Part shown: positions 7,857-16,828 of the stretch, piece after piece
How the letters are laid out: the number at the start of each line of letters is the position of its first letter
Position numbering within the stretch: position 1 is the stretch's first letter
Assembly: GCA_050949645.1 (NCBI GenBank)
Contig: JBMNGC010000001.1
Coordinates: 1,364,001 to 1,428,000, forward strand
Source: RUG369 sp050949645
GTDB lineage: Bacteria; Planctomycetota; Planctomycetia; Pirellulales; Thermoguttaceae
DNA: 64,000 nt
Direction of reading: 5' to 3'
Program-made: the position numbers and the translations under genes
The notes under the pieces: model-generated
Database searches by the model: none
What the model was told of the DNA's origin: nothing
Seen by the model: the letters and a program-made list of their open reading frames with translations, nothing else

Positions 7857-9683
7857 ATGTCCAAATCCTCCAATGCGCCGCGCCTCGGACTCCGTTTTTC
7901 CGAAGAACAGAAAACGGCGTTGCAACGAGCCAACAAACTCAAACAGGAGCTCTACGCGCAGCAGAAAAGGATCCAATTTTCAAATTTGCTCGAACGTTCC
8001 GGTCAGGACATAGAATCCTACGTCGAATCCCAAAAGAACATTTTCATTTCCGTTGGATCTTCCAAAGACTCTGACTTAGACGCGAATGACGCCCCCGGAC
8101 AACCCCTCTCAAACGTAGAGACGTCCGCCGTCGCTTCGACCCCGCAACTTGATAACGTCGACGCCGTTGACGACAGCGACGGAGTTGATTTTTTCCTCTC
8201 CAACGCTTTCTTCTCTAAGAATACAGAACGCTTTGGCCGCGTTGGGTTGTCGGACGACGCGTTCTCGTATGAACCAACCGCCGTGACAACGGAGTCTCTG
8301 CGCGATCATCTTGTCTCCCAGTTGCGCCTCGACGGCAAATATTCCAAGGTAGATCCGAAGCTTAAAGAGATGTGTTTTAAGATCATCGGCGAGCTTGATC
8401 CTAGCGGTTATCTCAAACCTATCTACAAACCGGCGCCCGCGCCCGCGCCCCCTCCTGGCGCTATCGCTTATCCTGAAGAAGACGAAGAAACGCTCCTTGC
8501 GATAGAAGAATTCGATCAAGCGTTCGACATAGATTCTACTCGCGACCAGCGATTCCGCGCCAAAAACGCGCTCGACGCTTATTTTTCAAACCAATCGTCT
8601 TCCGAAACTCGCGCTCTCGCTCGCGCCGATTTTGATTCCATCGTTGGTCGTCAGACGTCGCGACAAGAGCGGGAAAGTACCAAAAAAACGCTCGACGTTA
8701 TTGAGACGGAAGTCCAAGAAATTGATCCTCTCCTGAAGCTATTCGCCCCTGAAGATCAGACGCAGGCTCTCGAAGCGCTCAAAGTCGTGCAATCCCTTGA
8801 CCCACCCGGCGTCGGCGCTCGAGATCTCCGCGAAGCGCTCCTCCTGCGACTTCGTCCCGACGCAGAATATGAAGCGTCCCTCCGACGTCTGATCACAAAC
8901 TACTTCGACGATTTTATCAACAAACGTCTCGGCGCTCTTTCGAAAAAGAGTGGGATCTCGCAAAACGAGCTCATGAAAATTTACGGAGCGCCCTTCCCCT
9001 TTTACCCCTCTCCAAGCGAACTCTTTACAAATGACGTGACGCCAACGCGCGTCATCTATCCTGAGATCATCGTCGAAGAGGACAAAACTGGACGATGGCG
9101 CGCTAGGCTCGACGAGTCGCTCGCCAATGTCGAACTTGACCCTTACTACAGGAGGATGCTCTTTTCGAAACGCGTTGATAGAAAGACGAGGAAATATCTT
9201 CGACGACAGTACGTTGAAGCCCAAGCGCTCATGGACGCGTTACGCAATCGCAATTTAACTTTATTGCGCGTTGGGCGCGCCGTTGTCGACTTTCAGCAGG
9301 AGTATTTCTCTGACTCTGAGTCGAGTCCTAAGCCGCTCACACAACAGCAGATAGCTGACAAGCTCGGGCTCGACACCTCCACCGTTTCACGTGCGTGCAG
9401 CGACAAATGGCTATCGACGCCACGCGGTTACGCCTCCTTTAAGGACCTCTTTCCAAAGGCTGTCGCCGGCGAGGCAACGAGCGCTCACGTCGCTGATATG
9501 ATCCGCATACTCATCGGGCAAGAAAAACTGGACGCGCCCTTGAGCGATGAAAAAATCGCCGCTCAACTAAAAAAACAGTTTGGAATCAAGGTCAGCCGAA
9601 AGACTGTGCAGGAACACCGCGACCGGCTGCTTATTCCCAACAGTCGCGTTCGAAAGAGAATGAACGCACAAAAGAAAGAGTGA
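7857..9683 (+). CDS. rpoN: RNA polymerase sigma-54 factor, divergent
   Basis: Alternative sigma factor that needs AAA+ enhancer-binding proteins for open-complex formation. The RpoN box appears as SRKTVQEHRD at residues ~580-589 (canonical ARRTVAKYRE). Before it lies the DNA-binding HTH (PLTQQQIADKLGLDTSTVSRA, TPRGYASFKDLF). The core-binding domain shows LRDHLVSQLRLDG, GELDPSGYLKP at ~179-188, and SLDPPGVGARDLREALLLRL from ~314. Two oddities: region I at the N-terminus is only loosely recognisable (LGLRFSEEQ in place of a Gln-rich LxLRxSQQL), and ~125 residues separate GYLKP from LDPPG where ~35 are usual, including a Pro/Ala run and an acidic stretch. At 608 residues it is longer than the usual ~480. 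The NtrC-type regulator at 39208 is a candidate activator. Confidence 0.92.
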   Translation: MSKSSNAPRLGLRFSEEQKTALQRANKLKQELYAQQKRIQFSNLLERSGQDIESYVESQKNIFISVGSSKDSDLDANDAPGQPLSNVETSAVASTPQLDNVDAVDDSDGVDFFLSNAFFSKNTERFGRVGLSDDAFSYEPTAVTTESLRDHLVSQLRLDGKYSKVDPKLKEMCFKIIGELDPSGYLKPIYKPAPAPAPPPGAIAYPEEDEETLLAIEEFDQAFDIDSTRDQRFRAKNALDAYFSNQSSSETRALARADFDSIVGRQTSRQERESTKKTLDVIETEVQEIDPLLKLFAPEDQTQALEALKVVQSLDPPGVGARDLREALLLRLRPDAEYEASLRRLITNYFDDFINKRLGALSKKSGISQNELMKIYGAPFPFYPSPSELFTNDVTPTRVIYPEIIVEEDKTGRWRARLDESLANVELDPYYRRMLFSKRVDRKTRKYLRRQYVEAQALMDALRNRNLTLLRVGRAVVDFQQEYFSDSESSPKPLTQQQIADKLGLDTSTVSRACSDKWLSTPRGYASFKDLFPKAVAGEATSAHVADMIRILIGQEKLDAPLSDEKIAAQLKKQFGIKVSRKTVQEHRDRLLIPNSRVRKRMNAQKKE

Positions 9684-9772
9684 CTAGCCGTTGCGCAGAC
9701 GCAGCGTTCGTCGTTGGGCGCGCCGACTTGGCATAGCAAGTGGGTCGCCGAGCGCTGGAACGTTTCGAGTTG

Positions 9773-9814
9773 AAAAGCCCGTCCAATTAAATTGAGGATG
9801 GGCTTTTGTTTTTT
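9773..9814 (+). terminator. Rho-independent terminator after rpoN
   Basis: AAAAGCCCGTCC pairs with GGATGGGCTTTT (12 bp, one G-T pair) around an 11-base loop, followed by G and a run of six T. Confidence 0.85.
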
Positions 9815-9917
9815 AATGCACAACAGGCGAAACTTTTTTACCATTTTTCTGATTATTCTTCTGAAAAACATCTAATAATCTTATCCTGCCTACAGAAATT
9901 TTGCTCAAGGTTGCCTT

Positions 9918-9950
9918 GAAAATGACAAAAGGTCAAAAAATGTCATTTTC
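9918..9950. promoter_or_regulatory. 10-base inverted repeat, candidate operator
   Basis: GAAAATGACA and its exact reverse complement TGTCATTTTC are separated by 13 bases, about 160 bases before the fused acyltransferase start. There is no T-run after it, so it is more likely a protein-binding site than a terminator. Confidence 0.35.
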
Positions 9951-10110
9951 AGGGTTTTCTTCCCTTGCATGTTTCAAAACTTGACATTATCATTGCGGAC
10001 TATGAGAGAACCGCCGCGCAACAAATTGCGCCGCCATGCGTACAGAAAGCGAACCGTTGTCTAATTAGACTCTCAAGGTTCGTCACAAAGAACAGGGGAT
10101 AGCGTCCGCT

Positions 10111-13100
10111 ATGCAATCGTTTCCTGAAACATCAGCCGCCGACTCCAGAGGCATTCTTCCACCCCTTTGGACCAAGGGCTTTATCGCTCTTTTGATAACC
10201 CAATTTTTCGTAGCCCTGAACGACAATATTTTCCGTTGGCTGATTATTCCAATCGGTAAATGCGCCGTTGGCTGGAGCGACAAAACGGATATGATCCGCA
10301 CGATTGGGTCGCTCGCTTTCCTGATCCCATTCTTGCTGTTGGCAACTTACGCCGGCTATGTCTGCGACCGATTCAATCGACGCAACGTGTTGATTTGGAC
10401 CAAGGTCGCCGAGCTCGTCGTCATGATTCTCGGTACGATGGCGATCGTCTCTCAGTCGGTCCCGTTCATGCTTGTAACGCTATTCCTTATGGCGTCGCAA
10501 AGCGCGTTCTTCAGTCCTGCTAAGTACGGAAGTCTACCCAACCTGGTCGCGAAGGAGCGCATTTCCGAAGCAAACGGCTACGTCTCCATGACGACGATGA
10601 TCGCATGTCTGGGCGGTCAAGTCCTCGGCGGAGTCCTCTTCGTGATCACGACGCTTAACCCCGAAGCTCCCATCGAGGGCACGGGCGGCATGCACAACTG
10701 GTTTATCTGGGCGTCGGTTATCGTTGGAATCTCGCTTCTGGGACTTGTGTCGAGCTTCTTTATCCCATCGATTAAAGCGGCTGACCCGAGCGCTAAGTTT
10801 CCTGTTAATCCCTTTGAGCAAACCGCTAAGGACCTCGGTTCGCTGATCAAAAATCGACGCCTCTTCTGGGTCGCGATGGCCAGCGCCTTTTTCTGGGGAC
10901 TTGGCGCGCTTGCGCAGCTTAACATTGATAAGTTCGCGACCGAATATCTCAATGTGCGTCAAGACTGGGCGATGGCGTTGCTCGTTGCTCTTTCAGCGGG
11001 GCTTGCGCTCGGAGCGTTACTCGCAGGCAAGCTCTCGCGCGGAAAGATAGAGTTGGGACTGGTGCCGATCGGCGCGTTTCTCATTCTCTTCTTCTGTTTC
11101 GCGCTCTCCTTCACTCCTTATGAGCCAATTCCACTCGGCGCAAAAATTGCGTCTCCAGCTTCAAACGCGTTTATCTTTGGCGCGACAATGCTGTTCCTCA
11201 TGGGACTTTCGGCGGGTATGTACGACATTCCGCTTGTCGCGACGCTCCAGATGGATAGTCCTAAGGAAAGCCGCGGACGAATTCTTGCCGCCTACAACTT
11301 CTTCTCATTTTCCGCGATGGCGATCTTCGCTGCTCTGCAAATGGGACTTGCGTCCGCGCCGTTCGCTGAGACGCGACTCGCCTCGTCAGTGGGAGAAACC
11401 GTCAAAGCTGGACTTGACGGCGCTAGCATCTGGTTCGTTTGCGGCCTCCTCACAATTCCGATCTTTATTTTGACGCTTTATGCGTATTTTATTTCCTTCC
11501 TCTATGTTTGCGTTTCCTGGTGGCTCAAACTGGTCTATCGTCTTAACGTGTGCGACGCGAATAATATGCCCGAAAAAGGCGGAGTCCTTATGGTTGGGAA
11601 TCATGTGACCTACCTCGACTCCATCGTTATTTACTGCACCAGCAAACGTCCTGTCCGCTTTATCGCCGACGTCGATTCATTACCCAAAAAAAGCAGACTC
11701 GCAAAGTACTTCATTAAGAAACTCAAAACGATCATATTTGACCCTAATGATCAAAAGTCGATTCTCCGCATGGTCCTTGAAGGACAAAAGGCGCTTAGAA
11801 ACGGCGAAGTTGTCTGTATTTTCCCTGAAGGGGGACTTACCAGAAACGGTCAGGTCCGCGCTTTCAAGCCAGGATACCTGACCCTCCTGCGCAGAACGCC
11901 GGACGTGCCAATTCTCCCCTTCTCTATTACGGGATTCTATGGTTCTCGCTTCGGTTATGCCAAAACGAAGGGCTACAGGCGTAGACCGCCATACCGCGCC
12001 GGCGTCATTTACGGTAAGCCATTCAGCGTCGCCAACGAACGAGCTCAGGGACATACCGACGCTCATATCTCGCAAAAGCTGCTGCATGTCGTGCAGGAAC
12101 TTAACGTTGATATGACCTGTTACAAGAAGCACCCTGAAAACGTGCTCCTCTACACTCCGGCGCGCGACACTATCAGAGGACTGCGCATCGCGCAGCATAA
12201 ACTTCGCCGGAAACTACAGCTGTGCGACGTAACAGGAAAAGAATTGAGCCCGAAGATGACCCTTGTTTCGATTCTTGTTATGCGCCGCGCGTTGAATCGA
12301 ACTCTTGGCAAGGAAAAATTTGTTGGAATACTGTTGCCGACGTCAGTCGCTGGCGTCGTCGTCAACGCGGCGGTCACATTTAGTCGTCGCGTTCCAATCA
12401 ACCTGAATTACACCTTTACCAATGACGTTAACAACTACTGCATTGAGAAAGTTGGCGTTAAAAAGGTTCTGGCGTCGACGCAGCTCCTCAAAAAACTTCC
12501 CAACCTTGATATCAACGCGGAAATCATTCCGATGGAGGAGTTCGCCAGAACACAGATCAGACTGACCGACAAGATCATCGGATTGGCACAATCCTTCCTC
12601 CCTACCTGGGCGCTCGAACGACTCCTCGGACTGACTAAGGATACGCTCTCCGATATCAACACGATCGTCTTTACCAGCGGTTCAACAGGGCTGCCCAAGG
12701 GCGTCGTTCTGTCCAACCTGAACGTTTCCGCCAATATGCAGAGCTTTTTTCAGAGCGCCATGCCAAGATCCGATGCGAGGATATACGGCGTTCTACCCTT
12801 CTTTCATTCCTTTGGTTACACGGTTACGGTATGGTTCCCCCTTTGCCATCCTTATCCTTGCTTCTACCACTATAATCCCTTGGATTTTAAGGGAGTAGGC
12901 GAATTCTCGTATAAGCACAAGCCTGAACTGATGGTTGCTACCCCAACCTTCATGAGAGGGTACCTTAAGAAATGCCCAAAGGAACACTTTGAGTCAGCTT
13001 ACTTCGCCGTGGTTGGAGCGGAAAAGTCCCCGAAGTCGCTCTACGATGGTTGGAAGGAGAAGTTCGGAATTGATTTGAACGAAGGATACGGAGCCACGGA

Positions 13101-13800
13101 GCTTTCTCCCGTTCTCTCGCTTAATATTCCTTTCTGCGACGCTCCCGATACCCTTACGCCCTATCACAAAAACTTCTCAATCGGTCTTCCCAGTCCGAAT
13201 TTCGTGGTAAAGATCGTTGATTTGGAAACAGGCGAAGAGGTCCCGCCCAACACGCCTGGCATGATGATTGTTAAGGGAAATTCAGTCGTCGATGGTTACT
13301 ACAAAGATCCTGAACGTTCGAAAGCGATTTTCAAGGACGGCTGGTATATTACCGGCGACGTCGCGTATATGGACGAAGACAACTTTATCTTCATCACAGG
13401 GCGCGAGTCGCGAATCTCTAAAATCGGCGGCGAGATGGCGCCCCATGGTTTCATCGAAGAAAAACTGATTGACGTTACCAAGGAACTTTGGAAGGAGCGG
13501 CAGGCGCTAAGCGGCGATTCTGATTCTTCGGACGAAGCGTCGACTTTCCTCGTCGTAACTGCAGTTCCTGACGAACGCAAGGGCGAAAAGCTTGTCGTTC
13601 TGTACGAAGAGCTTTCTTTCACGCCGGATGAAATATGCCAACGCGCCCTGAAAGACGGAATTCTGCCGCCACTCTGGCTTCCGGCGCCAGATAACTTCAA
13701 GCAAATTCCGGCGATTCCTGTTCTGGGAACGGGAAAAATTGATATCAGGGGCGTGAAAAAGATCGCGCTTGAAATCTACGATTCAGCAACGGAGATCTGA
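10111..13800 (+). CDS. MFS transporter / 1-acyl-glycerophosphate acyltransferase / acyl-ACP synthetase fusion (LplT-Aas type)
   Basis: A three-part membrane enzyme for lysophospholipid salvage. Residues ~20-460 are a 12-helix MFS transporter like LplT, which flips lysophospholipids inward. Residues ~470-690 are a PlsC-type acyltransferase with GNHVTYLDS (HX4D motif, ~495-503) and FPEGGLTRNG (~570). Residues ~730-1225 are an AMP-binding acyl-ACP/CoA synthetase with TSGSTGLPKG (~854), GYGATELSP (~991) and the TGD/GRESRISKIGGE region (~1081-1105). E. coli has LplT and Aas as two neighbouring genes; here all three activities are in one chain of 1229 residues. All catalytic signatures look intact. 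The activity is inferred from this domain order. The gene stands alone, with an inverted repeat upstream at 9918-9950. Confidence 0.93.
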   Translation: MQSFPETSAADSRGILPPLWTKGFIALLITQFFVALNDNIFRWLIIPIGKCAVGWSDKTDMIRTIGSLAFLIPFLLLATYAGYVCDRFNRRNVLIWTKVAELVVMILGTMAIVSQSVPFMLVTLFLMASQSAFFSPAKYGSLPNLVAKERISEANGYVSMTTMIACLGGQVLGGVLFVITTLNPEAPIEGTGGMHNWFIWASVIVGISLLGLVSSFFIPSIKAADPSAKFPVNPFEQTAKDLGSLIKNRRLFWVAMASAFFWGLGALAQLNIDKFATEYLNVRQDWAMALLVALSAGLALGALLAGKLSRGKIELGLVPIGAFLILFFCFALSFTPYEPIPLGAKIASPASNAFIFGATMLFLMGLSAGMYDIPLVATLQMDSPKESRGRILAAYNFFSFSAMAIFAALQMGLASAPFAETRLASSVGETVKAGLDGASIWFVCGLLTIPIFILTLYAYFISFLYVCVSWWLKLVYRLNVCDANNMPEKGGVLMVGNHVTYLDSIVIYCTSKRPVRFIADVDSLPKKSRLAKYFIKKLKTIIFDPNDQKSILRMVLEGQKALRNGEVVCIFPEGGLTRNGQVRAFKPGYLTLLRRTPDVPILPFSITGFYGSRFGYAKTKGYRRRPPYRAGVIYGKPFSVANERAQGHTDAHISQKLLHVVQELNVDMTCYKKHPENVLLYTPARDTIRGLRIAQHKLRRKLQLCDVTGKELSPKMTLVSILVMRRALNRTLGKEKFVGILLPTSVAGVVVNAAVTFSRRVPINLNYTFTNDVNNYCIEKVGVKKVLASTQLLKKLPNLDINAEIIPMEEFARTQIRLTDKIIGLAQSFLPTWALERLLGLTKDTLSDINTIVFTSGSTGLPKGVVLSNLNVSANMQSFFQSAMPRSDARIYGVLPFFHSFGYTVTVWFPLCHPYPCFYHYNPLDFKGVGEFSYKHKPELMVATPTFMRGYLKKCPKEHFESAYFAVVGAEKSPKSLYDGWKEKFGIDLNEGYGATELSPVLSLNIPFCDAPDTLTPYHKNFSIGLPSPNFVVKIVDLETGEEVPPNTPGMMIVKGNSVVDGYYKDPERSKAIFKDGWYITGDVAYMDEDNFIFITGRESRISKIGGEMAPHGFIEEKLIDVTKELWKERQALSGDSDSSDEASTFLVVTAVPDERKGEKLVVLYEELSFTPDEICQRALKDGILPPLWLPAPDNFKQIPAIPVLGTGKIDIRGVKKIALEIYDSATEI

Positions 13801-14042
13801 TTCTCCGCGGGGAAGCGTGAGAAAAATAAACTCCTGTTGTTTTCCAACTCCGGCAAGTTTTGAAAGATGACGGCTAGAACTGCACTTCCACTGAGCGGCT
13901 AGATTCATTACAATCGCCCTGCGCAATTGTGTTGACGGATCAACAGACGCAGACGATCGTTATCGCATGTGAACGGCTCTTGCGTGTTGGGCGAGCCGTT
14001 CGAACGATACAAGTCGCTGCGAGCTAAAAAGGAGTGTTAGTG

Positions 14043-14915
14043 ATGCCGCTTTCCATAAGCGCCTTGACAGCTGACGAACAAGTCGGTTCCAATTTGCGTA
14101 AGAGGCTGCGCGGCGCGAAAAAGCGTAAGGCGTTAGTTGTTTTGTTCGCCCTAGGACTTGTCGTTGGCTGCGGCACGACAAAGTTCTCCGACACGAGCCG
14201 AACGGCGACGGAACAACTTCTCATTTCCAGCGCGATGGAAGATCTCGTCGACCAGTATGATTATTCGCGACTCGCAGGGCTTAAAGTCTTCGTCAAAACG
14301 GCCAATTCGACGACCGATGGAGATTACCTCAAGAGTCTCGTTCGTCAGCAGGTCGCCGCCAATGGCGCGTTTGTCAAGGACTCTGAAGACGACGCCGACT
14401 ACATTGTTGAAATCGCGCCGGGCGCCGTGGGAACGAACCGTTATGAACTCATGTACGGTATCCCTGAAACGAAAATTCCCGCTATCGGTACCGCGTCGAA
14501 CGCGACCTCGATCCCAGAATTCGCGTTGATAAAACGCACCGATCAAAAGGCGCAGATCAAGTTGCGAATGTGGGCGTACAACAAAGAGACGGGCGCCATC
14601 ATATGGCAGTCTGGCGTCAATACGCAATCGTCTCAACTTCGCGACCGATGGATCTTTGGCGCCGGTCCCTTCACGACCGCTAGTTACGACAACTGGGGAG
14701 TGCGACTCGGAGGCGACAAAGCAATCCCGCAATCCTTCAGCGAGGATGGTCTAGAAAACGAGAGAACGTCCGTGACGGCGGAAGCGGCGTATCACGAACT
14801 CGACGAAAAGGCGATTGAACGTCTTCAAAAGATTCGCGAAGAAGGACTCGCCAAAGCGGTCGAGGAAGAAGAACCCGAGGAAGAGCTCGATACGGAGGAA
14901 GACGCCGCTGAATAA
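14043..14915 (+). CDS. Lipoprotein of unknown function (DUF6655-like)
   Basis: Predicted lipoprotein of 290 residues. ATG 14043 is chosen over the upstream GTG because AAGGAG lies ~10 bases before it. A long basic N-terminus (RKRLRGAKKRKA) leads into a hydrophobic stretch ending at the lipobox LVVGC, then GTTKFSDTSRTATEQLLIS, a motif I associate with a planctomycete lipoprotein family (DUF6655); that assignment is from memory and tentative. The middle alternates beta strands and helices (LKVFVKTANS, IKLRMWAYNKETGAIIWQS). The final ~40 residues are strongly acidic (EEEEPEEELDTEEDA). No enzymatic motif is visible. It is monocistronic with a strong terminator directly after. Confidence 0.7.
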   Translation: MPLSISALTADEQVGSNLRKRLRGAKKRKALVVLFALGLVVGCGTTKFSDTSRTATEQLLISSAMEDLVDQYDYSRLAGLKVFVKTANSTTDGDYLKSLVRQQVAANGAFVKDSEDDADYIVEIAPGAVGTNRYELMYGIPETKIPAIGTASNATSIPEFALIKRTDQKAQIKLRMWAYNKETGAIIWQSGVNTQSSQLRDRWIFGAGPFTTASYDNWGVRLGGDKAIPQSFSEDGLENERTSVTAEAAYHELDEKAIERLQKIREEGLAKAVEEEEPEEELDTEEDAAE

Positions 14916-14953
14916 GAAGCATCGTCGTTAGAAAACTTCATTGCGTCATATGA

Positions 14954-14988
14954 AAGGCGGCTCGCTGAAAAACGAGCCGCCTTCTTTA
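14954..14988 (+). terminator. Terminator between convergent genes
   Basis: A perfect 11-bp stem, AAGGCGGCTCG (14954-14964) with CGAGCCGCCTT (14973-14983), an 8-base loop, then a CTTTATTTA tract. The T-run is better on the plus strand; it may also help end the minus-strand gene at 14990. Confidence 0.8.
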
Positions 14989-14989
14989 T

Positions 14990-16828
14990 TTATCTGCGAT
15001 TCCCCGAAGCGCTTTGGGGAAAGCGTTTTACGTATTCCTCTTGAATACGCATCGCGTCATCCCATTTCTTTTCTTTCGTGAGACGATCAATCCAATCGCG
15101 GTAGAATATCGGCATGTTCATCTTGTACTCGCGGAACTCTGGGTCGATGCGCCGCCCCAAGTCGGTAATAAGGATCGCCTTTTCGTAATCCTTTTCCTTC
15201 ATGGCGACGTCGATTGCCCAGTTGTTGATCGTCGCCTTTAAATTGCCAAGAATCGTCTGATTACTTGGCGCAAGCTGCACCGCCTTGATATACGACGCAA
15301 CGGAACGCTCGTAATCGCCTTCCTGCGAATAGTCGACGCCAACGTTGTAATAGATCGTTGCAACGAGCTCAACGTCGGTAATCTCACGCATAGGACGACG
15401 GGAGCGCGTAAAGGAATATCCGAGAGGCGCCTCCGCGTCAACGCGAAAGGTCGTCGAACCCTCTTCGGTCGTCGATCTGTCATCAGACGAAGATTCGTCA
15501 TGCGAGGACCTGAACGACACATAGCTGAAGTTCAAATCGCGGGACTTGTTGTTATCAGTAACGCCAGATTCGTCGTCTAGCGACGAGGGAATTCCACGAT
15601 TCTCGCTCGCTAACTGCGGCGCGGATCGAACGCGTTGATAGGGACGGATTTTGTCGGGTAAACGATTCCAGCTGGAACAAGTCGTCTCGATATCGAGGAA
15701 TGAATCTTCAAATTTAACGCGGCTCTTCGCGTGGCCCGTTGTTTCAAGCGCCGCGACGTTAAGACCGACGCGGTCAGCAAAACAGTTGAAGAGTACAGTC
15801 GCGCTAACGCAGTTAAAAACTCCAGAATCGAGAGACGCGGCAACGCTCGAGCAGTTCAGGTTATACTTTGAATAAAGCGTGTGACTGTGCAAAAAATTGT
15901 AGACTTTTTCGGTCTTCTGAAGCTGGTCCTGCATATTGCGAGTCTGCTGCTGAAGAACGCTAACGAGGGTCTCGAAGCGCGAGCGGTAATGGTGACGACT
16001 CTCCTGCGTCGCAAACCCTTCGGCAATGAGAGACGCGTCGAGGAGATCGAATTCACTCCATTCGCCGTCGCTGGAATCCTGAAGCAACTTCGTCTCTTGT
16101 GGGTCCAAGTTGGTCAGCGTAAAGACGACATAGTCGTCGTAGAAAGAAGAATCGATAGACGACGCGCTTTCAACGGCGTTGGGACCGCCAAGAGAGGCCC
16201 CGCTATGAACGATTCGTTCGTGTAATTTTTCAGAAGAGACGACAGAAGCTGCTTTATCGGTTTCTTTTTGCGAACTCGAATCCTGGGGAGCAAAGTTCCT
16301 GTGCGGAACAACGATACAAAGTCCCGGCGAATTCTCAATAAAAGACCGCAGCTCATCCTCTTTAGCGGTATTAATAAAGTTATACTTACCCGATTCTTGG
16401 GCAAGATAGGAGGTCGCCTCGGTAGGCTCAGACTCGTCGACGCCCGACGTCGAGCGCGTCGTCTCCGAGTCAATTGCAGAATTGATACCTCGATTCCAGG
16501 CTCCCTCCGAGCTGCGCGAGGAATCGTTTGTAAAGGAAGCTTGTTGACCAGTTGAAAGAGTGGCGTCGCGATCAGGAAGATAACCGTTTTGAGGAGGCGT
16601 CGCGCTATGCTCGCGCGTTCCCTGAGGAATCGAAGCAACGGATCCTGGCGAGGCGATCGGCTGACTTCCTCGCGATGGCTGACGCAGACGCGTCAAACTC
16701 TGCGCGTATCCAGAGATCGCAACGTTCAAAATCGACGACGCAAGGACCGCGCAAAGGAACACGCGTCCAACGTTCCGCGTGAGGAACGTCCGCAAGGACG
16801 CACAAAAAGTGGTTCGGGAAAACAGCAT
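14990..16828 (-). CDS. Secreted transglutaminase-like protein with C-terminal TPR repeats
   Basis: About 612 residues. A signal peptide (residues ~20-45, NVGRVFLCAVLASSILNV... ending GYAQS) is followed by ~230 residues of Ser/Thr-rich, poorly conserved sequence. Residues ~290-385 carry a transglutaminase/cysteine-protease-like core: VYNFLHSHTLYSKY, then SGVFNCVSATVLF with the candidate nucleophile Cys ~340, GHAKSR with His ~366, and FLDIET with Asp ~379. The C-terminal ~130 residues contain TPR-like helices (YYNVGVDYSQEGDYERSVAS, KDYEKAILITDLGRRIDP). Planctomycetes encode several such proteins and their substrates are unknown. ATG 16828 is preferred over TTG 16849, though neither has a clear ribosome site. 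Confidence 0.75.
   Translation of the reverse strand: MLFSRTTFCASLRTFLTRNVGRVFLCAVLASSILNVAISGYAQSLTRLRQPSRGSQPIASPGSVASIPQGTREHSATPPQNGYLPDRDATLSTGQQASFTNDSSRSSEGAWNRGINSAIDSETTRSTSGVDESEPTEATSYLAQESGKYNFINTAKEDELRSFIENSPGLCIVVPHRNFAPQDSSSQKETDKAASVVSSEKLHERIVHSGASLGGPNAVESASSIDSSFYDDYVVFTLTNLDPQETKLLQDSSDGEWSEFDLLDASLIAEGFATQESRHHYRSRFETLVSVLQQQTRNMQDQLQKTEKVYNFLHSHTLYSKYNLNCSSVAASLDSGVFNCVSATVLFNCFADRVGLNVAALETTGHAKSRVKFEDSFLDIETTCSSWNRLPDKIRPYQRVRSAPQLASENRGIPSSLDDESGVTDNNKSRDLNFSYVSFRSSHDESSSDDRSTTEEGSTTFRVDAEAPLGYSFTRSRRPMREITDVELVATIYYNVGVDYSQEGDYERSVASYIKAVQLAPSNQTILGNLKATINNWAIDVAMKEKDYEKAILITDLGRRIDPEFREYKMNMPIFYRDWIDRLTKEKKWDDAMRIQEEYVKRFPQSASGNRR

Larger units (their letters stand above)
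9684..10110. other. Intergenic region with rpoN terminator and an inverted repeat
   Basis: Contains the terminator at 9773-9814 and a perfect 10-base inverted repeat at 9918-9950 ahead of the acyltransferase/acyl-ACP synthetase gene. A TTGACA at about 9982 could be a -35 element but no properly spaced -10 is clear. No gene seen. Confidence 0.5.
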
